Positions 1-11,835 of a stretch of DNA of 64,000 nucleotides are shown here, one piece after another (position 1 is the first letter of the stretch; every line of letters starts with the position of its first letter). The position numbers and the translations under genes are program-made. The notes under the pieces are model-generated. The model ran no database searches and was not told the DNA's origin. It worked only from the letters and a program-made list of their open reading frames with translations. The stretch lies in contig OX326956.1 in NCBI GenBank assembly GCA_946800325.1, positions 19,496,667 to 19,560,666 of the forward strand, written 5' to 3'. The DNA comes from Luzula sylvatica (taxonomy: Eukaryota; Streptophyta; Magnoliopsida; Poales; Juncaceae).

Positions 1-376
1 TTTTATTTGATCCTCCTGATAGATTGGATTTATTTCTCTCAATTTGTTGTTTCAAACCTTCAATTTCACACTTTATATGTGATTAAAAGTTTAATTTCAC
101 ATAATTTCTGACTAGAAAAATCTTTTATTTCGTAAAGATTGGTATGATGGAGCAATTTCTCAGCCCTAAATAGTATTGGCAGATCTAATGGAAGCATTCT
201 TCCCTGCAGGCAATTACACTACTTATTTGAGAATCCTCTCAACGGTATTTTAAATTAAGGAAAATAGTTATCTGGTTTACAACTAATCAAAAAGAATAAG
301 CCAAAACAAATTTATTTCACAAATTACAAAACTAGCATCAACGTAAATATTATAGTTCATTAAAAAAAATTATAAA
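1..376. other. Intergenic, no gene seen
   Basis: AT-rich sequence with stop codons in all frames and no recognisable domain. It may be host DNA in front of the LINE remnant that follows. Confidence 0.5.
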
Positions 377-660
377 GGTGTAATACTCCTCGACAATAGC
401 AAGGATCAACCACGAAGCAAAGGAATGGAAACTCCTCTGCTAGCCGTGAAACTATCTCTACCTCAAAGCTTCTCAATCTCCTGAATCTTTTAGTTTTTGG
501 TAATAACGTTTATTACCTAGGAAATGTCTTTTATTTATTTTTTGGTCGCTAGACTAGGTTTCTTTTTACATGATTATGTAAAATTAAAACGATGTATTAA
601 ACTTGCATTAATATATCAAAAAGAAGCTCCGCTTCTTTATTTTCAAAAAAAAAAAAAAAA
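377..660 (+). mobile_element. 5'-truncated LINE 3' end with poly(A)
   Basis: The segment ends in about 17 A residues (644-660). It is bounded by an 8-bp direct repeat, ATTATAAA, at 369-376 and 660-667, as expected of a retroposed copy. The first ~90 bp contain a short stretch resembling the C-terminal end of the RNase H domain of plant L1-type LINEs (residues like ARINHEA), broken by stops and frame changes. A 3' UTR-like stretch follows. The RNase H resemblance is weak, so class is inferred mainly from poly(A) plus flanking repeats. Confidence 0.4.
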
Positions 661-1274
661 TTATAAATCCTAAAATGTGTATTTCTAAGATATGTAATAT
701 TTTCAATCGAATGTAGTTTTTGATTTTATATGGTTATTTTTTCGTGCAATATGGGTATAATATGGACTTACCTAATACTATTTACGAATTTGTTTTGAGC
801 CAATCGGTCTTTTGTCAAAATTTATGTATATTTTGGTAGTTGTTTGGATAAGTGCTATACCAGAAAGAAAAAAAAAACAGTTCTTAAATTAAAGCACTTC
901 AAAATATTAAATTTCCACATCGTATAAATTTGGAGTACAAACATGTGAACTATAATTGTTAAATCTATATCTAAATAAATTTCATAAGGAAGAAGGAATC
1001 ACAACAATTAGCCCTGAAATGTATGATAGAGGCGCCTCCACACCAATGGAGCCAATCATTGTGCCCTGCCAATGAAATCGAGAAATTGCGGCAAATTAAT
1101 TTACAATTTGTTTTTCTTTCATGATCAACTCGAACCCCAAAAAAGCATTTAAATGATTTGATGTATTTTATTTTACATACCTTCTACAAAACGAGAAAGA
1201 TTAATGCTTGTAAAGTAGATTTATCAAGTAAATTTCTTATAAAACTCTTCATTAGTATCTAAAAATGTAACACT
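661..1274. other. Intergenic / 3' flank of the ALIS gene
   Basis: No coding potential seen. The part nearest 1275 should hold the 3' UTR of the minus-strand ALIS gene. No other feature recognised. Confidence 0.5.
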
Positions 1275-2258
1275 TTATTCCATACCCATCGGTACCCTAT
1301 TCCACGACAAGTACATAGGATCTCCAAGAGTCCTAAAATCAAAACATCACAAATGTAAAACGATCCACGACATTTTAATTTTAATTTGAAAAAAATATTT
1401 CTCATTACCTTGGTTTGAAAATATAGAGAGCGATGAAACCCAATGCGAGAGCCAAGCACAAAGAGCCCACGGCGAGATAAGCCAATCCGAGAAAGTTATT
1501 CTTGCCGCCGATCCAAGAAGCGGTCGAGAGAACCAATTTCTTTTTCCCCCCGAAACTATACGTGTTGTAATTATTTTCAATCATTACATTTATCTCCTCG
1601 TATTGCGATAAATCCTCCTCGATTCTGCCGAATATTTTTCGGAATGTCGGCAACGCCGCTGTCCTCATCCAAACTATTAGCGCCTCTTGCTCGCTCAACT
1701 ACAAAAAAAATATATATATATTATGCAAAATATAAGAAATATCAAATATACCCATGTGAGACGAACCGGAATGCTTTCGTTGAGTTTAGCACCGCCAATG
1801 AGAGGGCCTTGTTGGAAATTCTTGGGATAAACGTCTTTTCCGAATTTATGAGACTTGTCGCTAGCCCAAGCGATATTCTTCTTGTTGACTTTGATTTCTT
1901 TGTCATGGACCGAAAATTTGTACGTGTCGTTGAATAGACTCCACGCGATGAGTCCACATGGCACGATTGGTTTGCCGTCTAGAGTTGTCGATTCGGGTTT
2001 GCATAATTTTGAGGTGTCCTTTTCGGTTTTGGGACTCAGTATTTGCTTGTCGCTTCGTGATTTTACGTATCTACGTGGTAAATGAATGGTTTTGTGTTAG
2101 TAAATGGAAAATAAAGGGATGTAGAGGGGATTTTGGATGGAACGTACCGGCGATGATTCTGGTAGAATTGGTCGAGCTCGTAGTATATGTGTATTGGACT
2201 TTTCATTGGCTTGGGTATCTGAAAATTGTTGAAATTTATTAAATTAATGGTTCAAAAT

Positions 2259-2328
<70 letters not shown>

Positions 2329-2978
2329 AATTTGTCTTACGGTTAATTTGACGTTGCAAGTTTTGTCGAGTTTGTCATTTTGAATGTAAGCAAGTTCGGC
2401 CCCACGCATGTTCTTTGGAACGCAGTCTGCATCGTAGCGGTATACCACTTCAATGACCTGAAATTAAATGATTTTATTGAGAAATAAATATGAAAATAGT
2501 TTGAAAAGAGGGGAATTTAAGGAGATAGAGTGGATGATAGTCTCACAGATTCTGAAGCGGATAGAGAAGCAAGCCCAATTGGGATGAATATAATGCCAAT
2601 CGCAGCAAAGACGGTGATAACCTAGATAATTAGATTAAAGAATTCATAAGAAAACAAAAATACAGGAGTTATGAAAGAATTATTAGACGTACGATTCCTG
2701 GAGTGAGTAGTGGCTTGCAAGCCGGCAATTCTTGCTGACTGAACCGGGAATCTATGAAATTGAATCGATCAGTAAGTATTACACGCGTAATTAACAATAA
2801 AATCTTTCTTTTGCGAAACAAAAACCTAATTTCTAATTACATGAACTCCCAATTGACATGCCACAATGGTACAAAGAAAAATTCAAAATCAAGAACAAAA
2901 CGAAACCTTTAAACAATCGATTGAAACCCAAAAACGACGAACAGGACCAGGAACCAAAATTTGTACCAAATTTCAAAA

Positions 2979-3051
<73 letters not shown>

Positions 3052-3122
3052 TACTCACATTTGGGCTTTTTGGTATGTTTGCGTTGAGGCGATGAATCGC
3101 CGGCGGCGGCGGCCGGACTCAT
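1275..3122 (-). CDS. ALIS: ALA-interacting subunit (CDC50/LEM3 family), eight exons
   Basis: This is the beta subunit of P4-type ATPases (phospholipid flippases). Family members escort the ALA pump out of the ER and are needed for lipid transport. Exons on the minus strand: 3122-3059, 2751-2693, 2621-2547, 2457-2341, 2218-2148, 2070-1767, 1698-1409, 1332-1275. All junctions are GT-AG and the sum is 1,038 nt, giving 345 aa, normal for the family. A cytosolic Ser/Ala-rich N-terminus precedes QQELPACKPLLTP, then a first membrane segment (about residues 42-63). A long lumenal domain follows with conserved blocks YQNHRRYVKSRSD, PCGLIAWSLFNDTY, KNIAWASDKSHKFG and LIVWMRTAALPTFRK. The second membrane segment is at about 299-322, and the short tail contains LGDPMYLSWNR. 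An in-frame ATG at 3188 could add 22 residues; 3122 fits the family better. Introns 1 and 4 carry long GA repeats. Confidence 0.96.
2262..2326. repeat. (GA)n microsatellite in ALIS intron 4
   Basis: About 32 uninterrupted GA units lie between exon 5 and exon 4 of the ALIS gene. On the transcribed strand this is a (TC)n polypyrimidine tract. Confidence 0.97.
2983..3045. repeat. (AG)n microsatellite in ALIS intron 1
   Basis: About 31 uninterrupted AG units sit just downstream (in transcript sense) of the exon 1 donor site, (CT)n in the pre-mRNA. Confidence 0.97.
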
Positions 3123-3694
3123 GGGAGAATAGAAGAAACTGACGAAAGAGAATAAATGGTGGTGGTGGCACGCGAAAAGAGATAACAAAGAATAAGATTG
3201 ATGATAATAATAAAAAATTAAGGCACAAAACCGTGTTAGTTAAACCGCTACCCCCTAGTGAACTTAGTTCTTGGACTATTTGTTTTCTTATATAACCTTT
3301 AAAACTGTAAAATGTTTTATATAACCCTCTTAATAATAATTGTTTGTATTTTGTTGGCATGGTATATTGATAATAATAATTTCTACTATGTAAACGAAAA
3401 AATTAAATCACCTCAAATCTTAAATATTATGTTTGAGAAAGACAGATTTGCATATAATTTTGGCAATTTAATTTCTACTATTTCTAACAAAAATGTGTTT
3501 ATACATTCCATTCACTTGTACCAAAAAAAAATTATATAAACCTTCTATTCCAAAGATAATACAATAATATCTTGGTTTCTCAGGGGTATTTGGGAACAAT
3601 TAATGGAATCATGGCTTAATTAATGTTAATGTTGTCTACTTGGTTATGAAACTGACAGGCGGTAATACTTTAATACAAATCCTCGTACGAGATC
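3123..3694. other. 5' flank of ALIS, no other gene
   Basis: This interval should contain the ALIS 5' UTR and promoter. The part next to 3122 is moderately GC-rich, then strongly AT-rich. No clear TATA position was assigned. It ends at the left boundary of duplication copy A. Confidence 0.45.
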
Positions 3695-3887
3695 GAGTTG
3701 CATGAAACAAATAAGTCAACAATAATCAAATCAAATGATATTTATATTTGTATGTTCTTTAAAGCTCACTAAAATTCAAATCATAAGAAAATATTTTTTT
3801 TTTCAGTTAGTAATACAAAGTGGGAAAATGTTTTGGTACGCTGGGTGAATGACTCTCGTCTCTCATAGGCGTCAATGATGTGTAAAT

Positions 3888-4320
3888 TAGGGGTGGACAT
3901 TTCGGTTCGTTCGGTTCAAATCGAATCGAATAATGTCAAATCCATTTAAATCAAACCGAATTCAAACGAACGAAATTTTAATCGATTTAAAATCAAACTG
4001 AATCAAAAACTTTATAATGTGAAAATTCAAATTTTATTAAACAAAAAATATGTAAAAAATCATATGCAATATAATTACATTATTTTAATATAATAATATG
4101 AAATTTTCGTATTAAATAATTAACATAATGGTAAAACGAGAAAATAATAATAATTCGGCCGGTTCGGTTTAACTGGTTTTGGAAACACCAAATCTGAACC
4201 AAGCCGAAGAAACCGAACAATTTCAATTTTTTATCCGAATCGAACTGAACCGAATTCGACCAGTTCGGTTTGGTTCCGAAATTTTATTTATCCGATCCAA
4301 TTTGAACATTCCAAATTGGA
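3888..4320. mobile_element. CGGTT-rich transposon fragment (hAT-like style)
   Basis: The stretch starts at a TTAGGGGTGGACA motif and is filled with dispersed copies of CGGTTCGG and its complement, AACCGAAC. This composition is typical of subterminal regions of plant non-autonomous hAT elements. A second copy sits at the equivalent place in duplication copy B (about 32555-32955). I could not find a matching right terminus or target-site duplication. Confidence 0.4.
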
Positions 4321-5277
4321 ATTATGACGTAAAAGTTATGACAATTTTACTAAAACATGTTCCAATTAAATTTTCTGATTTTCTTGACAAAATTATTTCT
4401 TACCAATTTAACTATATATATCAAATATACATATTTTGTATCTAATATATACATTACTAATTTCGTATTCATCTAAATACATATCTTTTCACTAAGGTTT
4501 TCAGTCACATGTGTTTGAACGAACTGTGAGATCCGTTCAAACAAAATACAGTATGTTTAATTCTAGTGACATCTTCTGTCCAAACGCATCACCAAACGTA
4601 TGCACGATTAATCAATCGTCCAAACGTTATGGATATCCGTTTGAATGCCAGCTACGTATTTTGTTGCAAGATAAAAGTGCATACAAAATATATTATCGTT
4701 CAAACGCAAATAGTTGTCCGTTTAAACGTGTGGAGTGAATTTAAAAGCATAACTATATGCTTGAACCATAATGTAACTTAGTTTTAATGTCGAAATTTAC
4801 GAAATTGCTACCTTCATGAATTTGGTTATTTTGTATTCAAAAGAGATAAAATTAATTTTAGAAAAGGTTTGCAATAAGGTGCAAATAGAGGAAGAAAAAA
4901 GCCAATATGACGAGAAAAGCCTTGCCCGCTAAGAAAATTATTGCGCATAAGAAAGGTGCAAGTACGGGGACTCCTTCACAGGAATCGGGAGGAGGAGTTT
5001 GTTAGGCTCCCTCCTCATAATTAAATGGGCCAAATAAACTTCTTTGTAAATAACATAAATGGAGGGGCTTTGTGCCCATATTCTTTTTTCAAATATGTAT
5101 TTTGATCTATTGATATTTAATATTATTAGTTTTTCTTAAGTGATATCACTGTTATGAATATAATAATATAGATGCATTTTATAAGTTAACAATTAACATT
5201 GAAGAAATAATTATAAGATATTTATTATATTTTTGATTGTATTAATTTTTTGTATTTGTAACTGTTCCTTTAACCTA

Positions 5278-5285
5278 GTACTCAC
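5278..5285 (+). repeat. 8-bp target-site duplication GTACTCAC, left
   Basis: Identical to 5790-5797 on the other side of the MITE. Confidence 0.9.
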
Positions 5286-5789
5286 CTATGTTGCACGGAT
5301 ACTTAAAAAAATGAACCGTACCCGTATCGGATATGTATCGAATACGGATACGCCACCGATACGGCACGATACGTATCTGATACGCCACGTGACGTATCGG
5401 ATTATTTTAGTATATAAATTTGAATCGATACGACACGATAAGTTTCCGATACGGCTGGATACGGTTCCGATACGGCGGGATACGGTTCCGATATGGCTAA
5501 TCCATTGTTTTTTGTTTTTTTGCCCAATATAAAAATACCCAATATTTTTCCTATTCAATAGTAATTTAAATCACATATTTTTTATTTTACTTATTCGTAA
5601 ATTATCCAAATCGATAGTACATCTTAATTTTTATTATAATTTAATATAATTATTTAAATATATATATTTAATTATATTAAAATAATATACATATATAACG
5701 TATCGTATCCTAGAGTTTTCAAAAATTGCCGTATCCCGTATCTGTATCATATCGGATACGATATTCGTACCCGTATCCGTGCAACATAG
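5286..5789. mobile_element. 504-bp MITE, hAT-like (8-bp target duplication)
   Basis: Perfect 17-bp terminal inverted repeats, CTATGTTGCACGGATAC at 5286-5302 and its complement at 5773-5789. They are flanked by an 8-bp duplication GTACTCAC (5278-5285 and 5790-5797). The interior is packed with short CGATACGG/CCGTATCG-type repeats. The right inverted arm at 9617-9624 carries the uninterrupted site (TTGAGTAC, i.e. GTACTCAA in reverse), proving the insertion. The 8-bp duplication suggests hAT, but the terminus is not a canonical CAGGG-type end. Confidence 0.9.
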
Positions 5790-7872
5790 GTACTCACCCT
5801 CTATTATATAGAGATGATAGTGGTTATTTTATTGGATCATCCATTGAATAAATTTGGCCTTTCCCAATTCTCTCTTTATTTTGTTTATTTTTCAACACGT
5901 TATAAACTTTCAAATGAAGGTAAACAATGGAAGGTACCAGGTTAGCAGTTTTATTTTGTTTTCATCATTGAAACTATATTGAAGCCTTCTTGATTGGAAT
6001 TTAATTTCGGAATCGTAATTTATAAAATACCTATCTAAAATTATTTGTGTTTTTAATTGAGTTACCAATAATTCATGGCAAATAATAAAATTAACAAGAG
6101 ATCTTTTTATGTGTTATTAATATAATTGTTTTCGTGTATTTTAAATCTGTCAAATATTAATGTTTTTAGTCACTTCATTATTTTACTCCATATTTTATTT
6201 TAATTTTTTTATTTTTTGTACACGTCCGTGTTAATGTCATTTTAACAAGAGATGAAATGTCCAAAGTATTATTTGAAGTTGCAAATTTATTAATGCTTAT
6301 GAAGTTGAAAATTTATTTTTATTGATGCACCGGGAGTTGCAAAAAAAAATTCGATGCACTAGAAATTGCTAGATTATTCTTATTGATGCATACGCATATT
6401 TTTTGTTCAAAGTTCTATAATCATAATATTATTCTCATTGAAAGTGTATTATTATTATTTTGAATATGAAGGAGTATCAATGCCAAATCGTACTAATGTC
6501 AAAACATCATAATATTAATGTCAAAATCATGATATTAATGAAAAAAATCATAATAATATAATGCCAAAAACATGATATTAATACCATAAGCATAATATTC
6601 ATGCAAACAAATTAATTTTTTTCATTAGGATCAGAAGTTTATTAAGATTGAGTTAAAATATTTAAATTTATGAAATTTGTTTTATACACCAGATGTTGTC
6701 TATTAACACACCGGAAGTTGCTCGCTTAAATTATGCACCTGAAGTTGCATGTATATTTATTTTTCGTACGTTTAATTTATGTATATTTATTATTCGCACA
6801 TTTATTATTCTTATGTTTATAATATTTCTTTTCGCACATTTATTTGTATTTATATATGCACATGTCATTGCAATACAGTATATTGATGCACATAAAGTTT
6901 GAAAATCAATCTTATTGAAGTCTGAAGTTTCAATATAAAATTGCAAGGTTTGAATTGAAGATTATCGCATTAAGTTTTTAGTGGTATTGAAAGCCCTATG
7001 AGTATTTGAATTAATGTTAATATTTTTTTATTGAGAAACAAATTAGAATGGGAATTGATTTTATTTCATTTCCATAAGTGAATATTTTCTCGAGGGCTAA
7101 CGTCTAAATTGTTGCCGGCACAAATGTTGATCATAATGACAAAATCTAACTTGGCAAAGATATAATTACAAAGAACCTGATAATATATATTCTTCAAGAT
7201 GTGATTTGAAATGGTTGCACACAATCTTTTTTGAGAAAAATAGAGAGGGCTCACAAGTCCCACATCTATTATAATTTTCATTAAAAAAATTATAATTACT
7301 CTAAGTTTTAGACCTCCAATAATGGACTTCGAAATCTTTATTAGTGTCCCTTATACTAATATTTCACAAAATAAAAAACAACCATCCAACTAAGATTTGA
7401 AATCATAATAGACTTCCTAACCTAGAAATGAAAACCCTTACATGGAACATGATTTGAAATCCCGATTTCAAATGCCAGAGATGAAAAATCGAATTATTAA
7501 AGTCTGATTCTTCCATTCTTATAATCTTTCCCCTTTCATCTCTCTCCTCATTCTCAAAAGCTGGTTATCCGGTTTTTTTTGTAACACTCGCCTGAAACTT
7601 GTCAATCTCCATCATCCAAAACAATTCACATGAGCATCTTCTTTCAAGTTTGTAATGAGAAGATGACTATCCCCCTCTTGCTCCTTGGCACGCTTCTCCC
7701 ATGGTACAATCTCCTTGCTCAAAAACCATAGTAAATATTTTATTATGGTTTACAAGAGAAACGAGAGAAAAACAGAGTTTTGGTTTCTTGATATTGCAAA
7801 GAAGGTTTGAGTTTTATGATTTTATGAACCGGGTTTGATATGATGCCCCACACACACATTTGATGTAAATAC

Positions 7873-8001
7873 TGATACGTCAATCGATGTTGTTTTAATG
7901 GGGTTGATTGGATTGATTTAACTCTCAAATCAATGTTTATTTTAATTGATTCAATTCAAAAAATTAATCAATCTAATTAAGTATTCTCGATTGACGCATC
8001 A
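7873..8001. mobile_element. MITE-like hairpin, TGATRCGTCAATCG termini (copy 1)
   Basis: It begins TGATACGTCAATCGA and ends TCGATTGACGCATCA, an imperfect inverted repeat. The interior between is AT-rich and partly self-complementary. Related copies lie at 12152-12276 and 35451-35577. No clear target-site duplication was seen. Confidence 0.65.
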
Positions 8002-8662
8002 ATATTTTTTATTGAGTTATGGAGACTTCATATATTTTCCATTTTATAAACAAAGTGGTTGAATATATTTAAGAGGCCTTCTACCATGCCTCTCTATTTC
8101 ACCACTGAAATTGTGATGGGTCATTGTGGGGAATTAATTGGGAGCTCTTGTCCACCTCCAAAATTCTCTTCATATTAATTTTTAATGTTAATTTGATTAT
8201 TTTAATTGAAAGTTAATTCATTGGATTGTCAATTAGTTTAATGAAAAGTTAATTAGTTGGACTGTTAATTATATTTTATTGAGGTGTTAATTGAAAGTTT
8301 AGTTGATTTGGTGTAGAAAAGTGCAAAATGAGTTCATGAATCAATAACATGATATTAGTAATGTCATGCTTATCAATCACGAAAATGAGGGAGAAATTGG
8401 GATAATAGTATAATTTTTCCCATATTTAATTATGTGTGTTCATATTAACTGACCTATTGAGTGCGATGAATTTTTCAAGAAGCATTGAGAGGGTAAATTG
8501 TGTGGTGCGTTGCCTACCTGCTTTTTAAAAAAAAAACAATGCGATGCGGGTCCCTTAAAATTTGTATAATAAGTTTTGAATTTTTGATATTAATATTTGT
8601 GTCTTAGTTCTAAATCTAAAGAGCAACTTTTTGGTAATATTTTTCATAATGAATTAATTTTT

Positions 8663-8676
8663 TTTTTTTGATTAAC
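8663..8676 (-). mobile_element. Possible micro-retroposition (poly-T plus 7 bp)
   Basis: Two copies of AATGAATTAATTTTT (8648-8662 and 8677-8691) bracket a 14-bp insert, T-rich then GATTAAC. This is the pattern left by an extremely 5'-truncated retroposon in minus orientation, though replication slippage would also do it. Confidence 0.3.
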
Positions 8677-9506
8677 AAATGAATTAATTTTTACATATTA
8701 TATTTCTTGCATGTCAAAATAATTTTTTTTTTTGGATTCTACATTTCGAGATGAAAATTTTCATATAAAATGCATTAATGTGGAGTTGTGAATAAAAAGT
8801 TATACAACATGAACACACATGCATTAATGTGGAGTTATTATGACGTATTATTTTTTCATACATGCAATGACCAATCATTTTTCTGAAGGCATGATATGAC
8901 CATTTCATAAAATTACAAAAGAAAATATAAAAAATTAGGACGAACAAATTATACCATTAGAATTTATATTTCAAAACAAAAAAAATAGTTCATGCAAAAA
9001 AGAATTTATTATTGACAATAGAATAGAATAAGAAAGAAGCATTTTGATAAGGATGAATTCTCCACTCCCAACTAAATTGTGCATAGAAAGAATTTCAAAT
9101 CCAATCCCTGGGGGACAGTAAAGTTTTGTAGGGTCTTTGATATTTCTGTCTTGGTACCTTTCATTGTTTGTCTTCATTTGAAAGTTTATATCGTCATGCC
9201 GGTGACGATAGAAGAGATATAATATTTTGGACTAAAGACTTAATTTTATTAATCTTCTCTCTCTTATATTTTGAAACTACGTACTATCCATGCTTATATA
9301 GTGCATGTTATATTTATTACATTAAATAATACAAATCTTTCGCATACCCCACTAATACCAGTACACCCACTAATTTTATTAACTCTAATAAAAATACTCA
9401 CTAACTCCATTATTCTAACCATTCAAATTACCCTAATTATAACTCATATTTGTGGCCATAAAAATTCTTATTAAATAAATACTACCCTAATTCAGTTTCT
9501 CTCTCA

Positions 9507-9948
9507 ACAGATAACGTGTTGAAAAATAAACAAAATAAAGAATGAATTGGAAGAGGCAAAATTTATTCAATGGATGATCCAATAAAATAGTCACTATCAT
9601 ATTTATATAATAGAGGTTGAGTACTAGGTTAAAGGAACAATTACAAATATAAAAAATTAATACAATATAAAATATAATAAATATCTTATAATTATTCCTT
9701 CAATGTTAATTGTTAAGTTACAAAATGCATCTGTTATTGTATTTGTAACAGTGATATCATTTTACAAAAAACTAATAATATTAAATATCAATGGATCAAA
9801 ATACATATTTGAAAAAATATATATATGGGCACAATTACAAAGCCCCTCCATTTATGCTTCCTGTGAAGGAGTCCCCGTACTTGCACCTTTCTTGTGCGCA
9901 ATAATTTTCTTAGCGGCCCACGCTTTTCTCATCATATTGGCTATTTTC
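9507..9948 (-). repeat. Right arm of the large inverted repeat
   Basis: Reverse complement of parts of 4902-5902, without the MITE. It ends where the Tourist element begins. Confidence 0.85.
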
Positions 9949-9951
9949 TTA

Positions 9952-10919
9952 GGGGCCGTTTGGCAAGCGGAATTAGTAAAGTGGAATTGGATTATAAGGT
10001 GGAGGAGAAAAAAGTTCTGGAATTAATAATTCCATAGTTTGTTTGGATGTCCAAATTATAAGATGCTGGAAAGTATAATTCTTTGTTTGGTTGTTTAGAA
10101 AAATTCTGAAATTTTGTTAATGACAATCTACATAGAATGCTTAATTAAAATTGATAATAAATATCAAGTATCTCTCTTAAATAATCAAATAATATTAAAT
10201 ATATCTTTTCATTATTATTATAATAGTACATTTTATCCAATTATAATATTATTATAATTATATATAATATAATATAATATTATCATAATATAATTATCAT
10301 AATATAATTATCATATATTATATATTATATATATTATATATTATATATTATATATTATATATATTATATATTATATATTATATATTATTATTATATATTA
10401 TTATTATTATTATTATATATTATATATTATTATTATTATTATTATTATTATATTAATATATTATTATTATTATTATTATATATTATTATATATTATTATT
10501 ATATATTATTATTATTATTATATTATTATATTATTATTATATTATTATATTATTATTATTATTATTATATTATTATTATTATTATTATTATATATTTTAA
10601 TTATTATATATTATTACATATAATTATATTTAATTATATAAATTTAATAATTAAGCATATAATAAAAATTGTTATTATTAATTTTTCATTATAAGAGAGA
10701 GAAGGGTTAGTCTACAAATCAAAAAATTAAGCATCATAACTTTTCCATCAAATTGGGGCTCTAGATTTTTGAGGAATTATATTTTGAGGGTATTACATAC
10801 AAAGAAAAGATTTCCGGATTTTCTAATTCCACTAATTCCATCATCCAAACAAAGAATTTTAGATTTGATGGAAATTTTTTTCCCATTCCACTCCAAAATC
10901 CCACCATCCAAACAGGCCC
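9952..10919. mobile_element. Tourist/PIF-Harbinger-type MITE, 968 bp
   Basis: Termini are GGGGCCGTTTGG (left) and CCAAACAGGCCC (right). Behind the right terminus lies an ATTCCACT motif that recurs near the left end. A TTA target-site duplication is present at 9949-9951 and 10920-10922. TTA duplication with GGSCNGTTTGG-like ends is diagnostic of Tourist elements. The middle is expanded by a long TA/TTA tract. No transposase ORF. Confidence 0.85.
10255..10600. repeat. (TA)n/(TTA)n tract inside the Tourist element
   Basis: Some 350 bp almost entirely of TATATTATA and TTATTA units with no G or C. It would form cruciform or hairpin structures and is likely length-variable. Confidence 0.95.
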
Positions 10920-10922
10920 TTA

Positions 10923-11279
10923 GAGAAAACTTAACACAACTAGAGAAACCAGAGAAAGCTCTCATCCGTACCAAACTGATGATATTCAATAACTAGAGAA
11001 GATTAAAGATTAACCCATGTGGATCTCTCTTTTATTCTCTCTCTGCATCCCTTTCTCTCTACTTTTTCCCTCTCTCTTTTCCTCCCATTTTCTTTTCCTT
11101 TCACTCACGCACAGAACAAGGTGAGAAAAAATGGATAAGCTTTCTCCAGCTTTTGTGAGCACTAAAAGGACATGGTGTTTTTGCACAAAAGCCCCTCCAT
11201 TTATGCTATTCACAAAGAAGTCCATTTGGCCCATTTAATTATGAGGAGAGAGTTCAACAGTTTGAAATAAATTTTAAGA
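10923..11279. other. TC-rich intergenic stretch
   Basis: A TC/CT-rich run at about 11020-11110 is followed by an arm at 11192-11255. The arm is the reverse complement of the block at about 5001-5075 and corresponds to the right arm of the B element at 33871-33930. No gene seen. Confidence 0.5.
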
Positions 11280-11530
11280 GTAGTGATGTATGTTCTCTAG
11301 TACTCTCCAGCCCCCCCCCCCCCCCCCCCCCCCAAACTTTGATGACATGGCATGACATTTAAAATTTGATTTTACACATATATTTATGATTTAACTATGT
11401 TAATTTATGATTTAACATTTCATTAAGATGTCAAATCATAAATTAATGTGTTAAAAATTAAGATGTTAAAGCATGTCCACGTCATCAAGAGTTGTGAGGG
11501 GGAGTACTAGGGGATGTCAAACATTTTCCT
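11280..11530. mobile_element. MITE-like inverted-repeat insertion specific to copy A
   Basis: CTAGTACTCTCC followed by CTTTGATGACATGG on the left mirrors CATGTCCACGTCATCAAGAG and GGGGGAGTACTAG on the right. Copy B (about 33945-33955) runs straight through, with no insert between the matching flanks. Exact ends are uncertain by a few bases. Contains a 23-bp poly(C) run at 11311-11333. Confidence 0.6.
11311..11333. repeat. Poly(C) run, 23 bases
   Basis: Uninterrupted C tract. Its exact length may reflect sequencing or assembly limits. Confidence 0.9.
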
Positions 11531-11835
11531 TAATTAAATCTGAAATTGTTGGAGTGATGTGGAGAATATTTTAATGATGGGACTGCTGTCACTTTTGAAT
11601 CTCGAGGTGTTGGGTCCATGAAAAAAACGTGGTGTGAAAAATAAAAGCTCCTATAAAAATCAAGTTATTTTTTTCGCTAGCTAAGCAAAATAAATTACAC
11701 ACCGCAAATAATTGGCGAAACAAGGATGGACACACATCGAAAAATGTGTCCTTTGCAAATCGATGTTGGAAACCAAAGATCATCTTGTGGTAAAATGTTC
11801 ATACACACGATCAGCCAGGAAACTATCAGATCGAT

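Larger units (their letters stand above)
4902..5902 (+). repeat. Left arm of a large inverted repeat
   Basis: This arm is the reverse complement of 9507-9948. It is longer because a 504-bp MITE (5286-5789) interrupts it, and because the right arm has a short deletion near 9851. The inner edge is sharp (ATAACGTGTTG complement at about 5892-5902). Confidence 0.85.
5903..9506. other. AT-rich spacer between inverted arms, no gene seen
   Basis: About 3.6 kb with only short, stop-rich ORFs. It contains local repetitive phrases, for example ATCATGATATTAATG variants at 6490-6600, a ~129-bp MITE-like hairpin (7873-8001) and a poly-T micro-insertion (8663-8676). No transposase or other domain was recognised. 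If 4902-9948 is a transposon, this is its degenerate interior. Confidence 0.5.

Noticed and set aside
1443..1937. 164-codon plus-strand ORF
   Set aside because: It is the antisense shadow of ALIS exons 6 and 7, whose minus-strand translation matches the family across splice sites.
2858..3142. Open frames encoding Arg-Glu or Ser-Leu repeats through GA tracts (also 2239-2448, 39348-39623, 19112-19297)
   Set aside because: They exist only because GA/TC repeats lack stop codons; they overlap real exons or transposon DNA.
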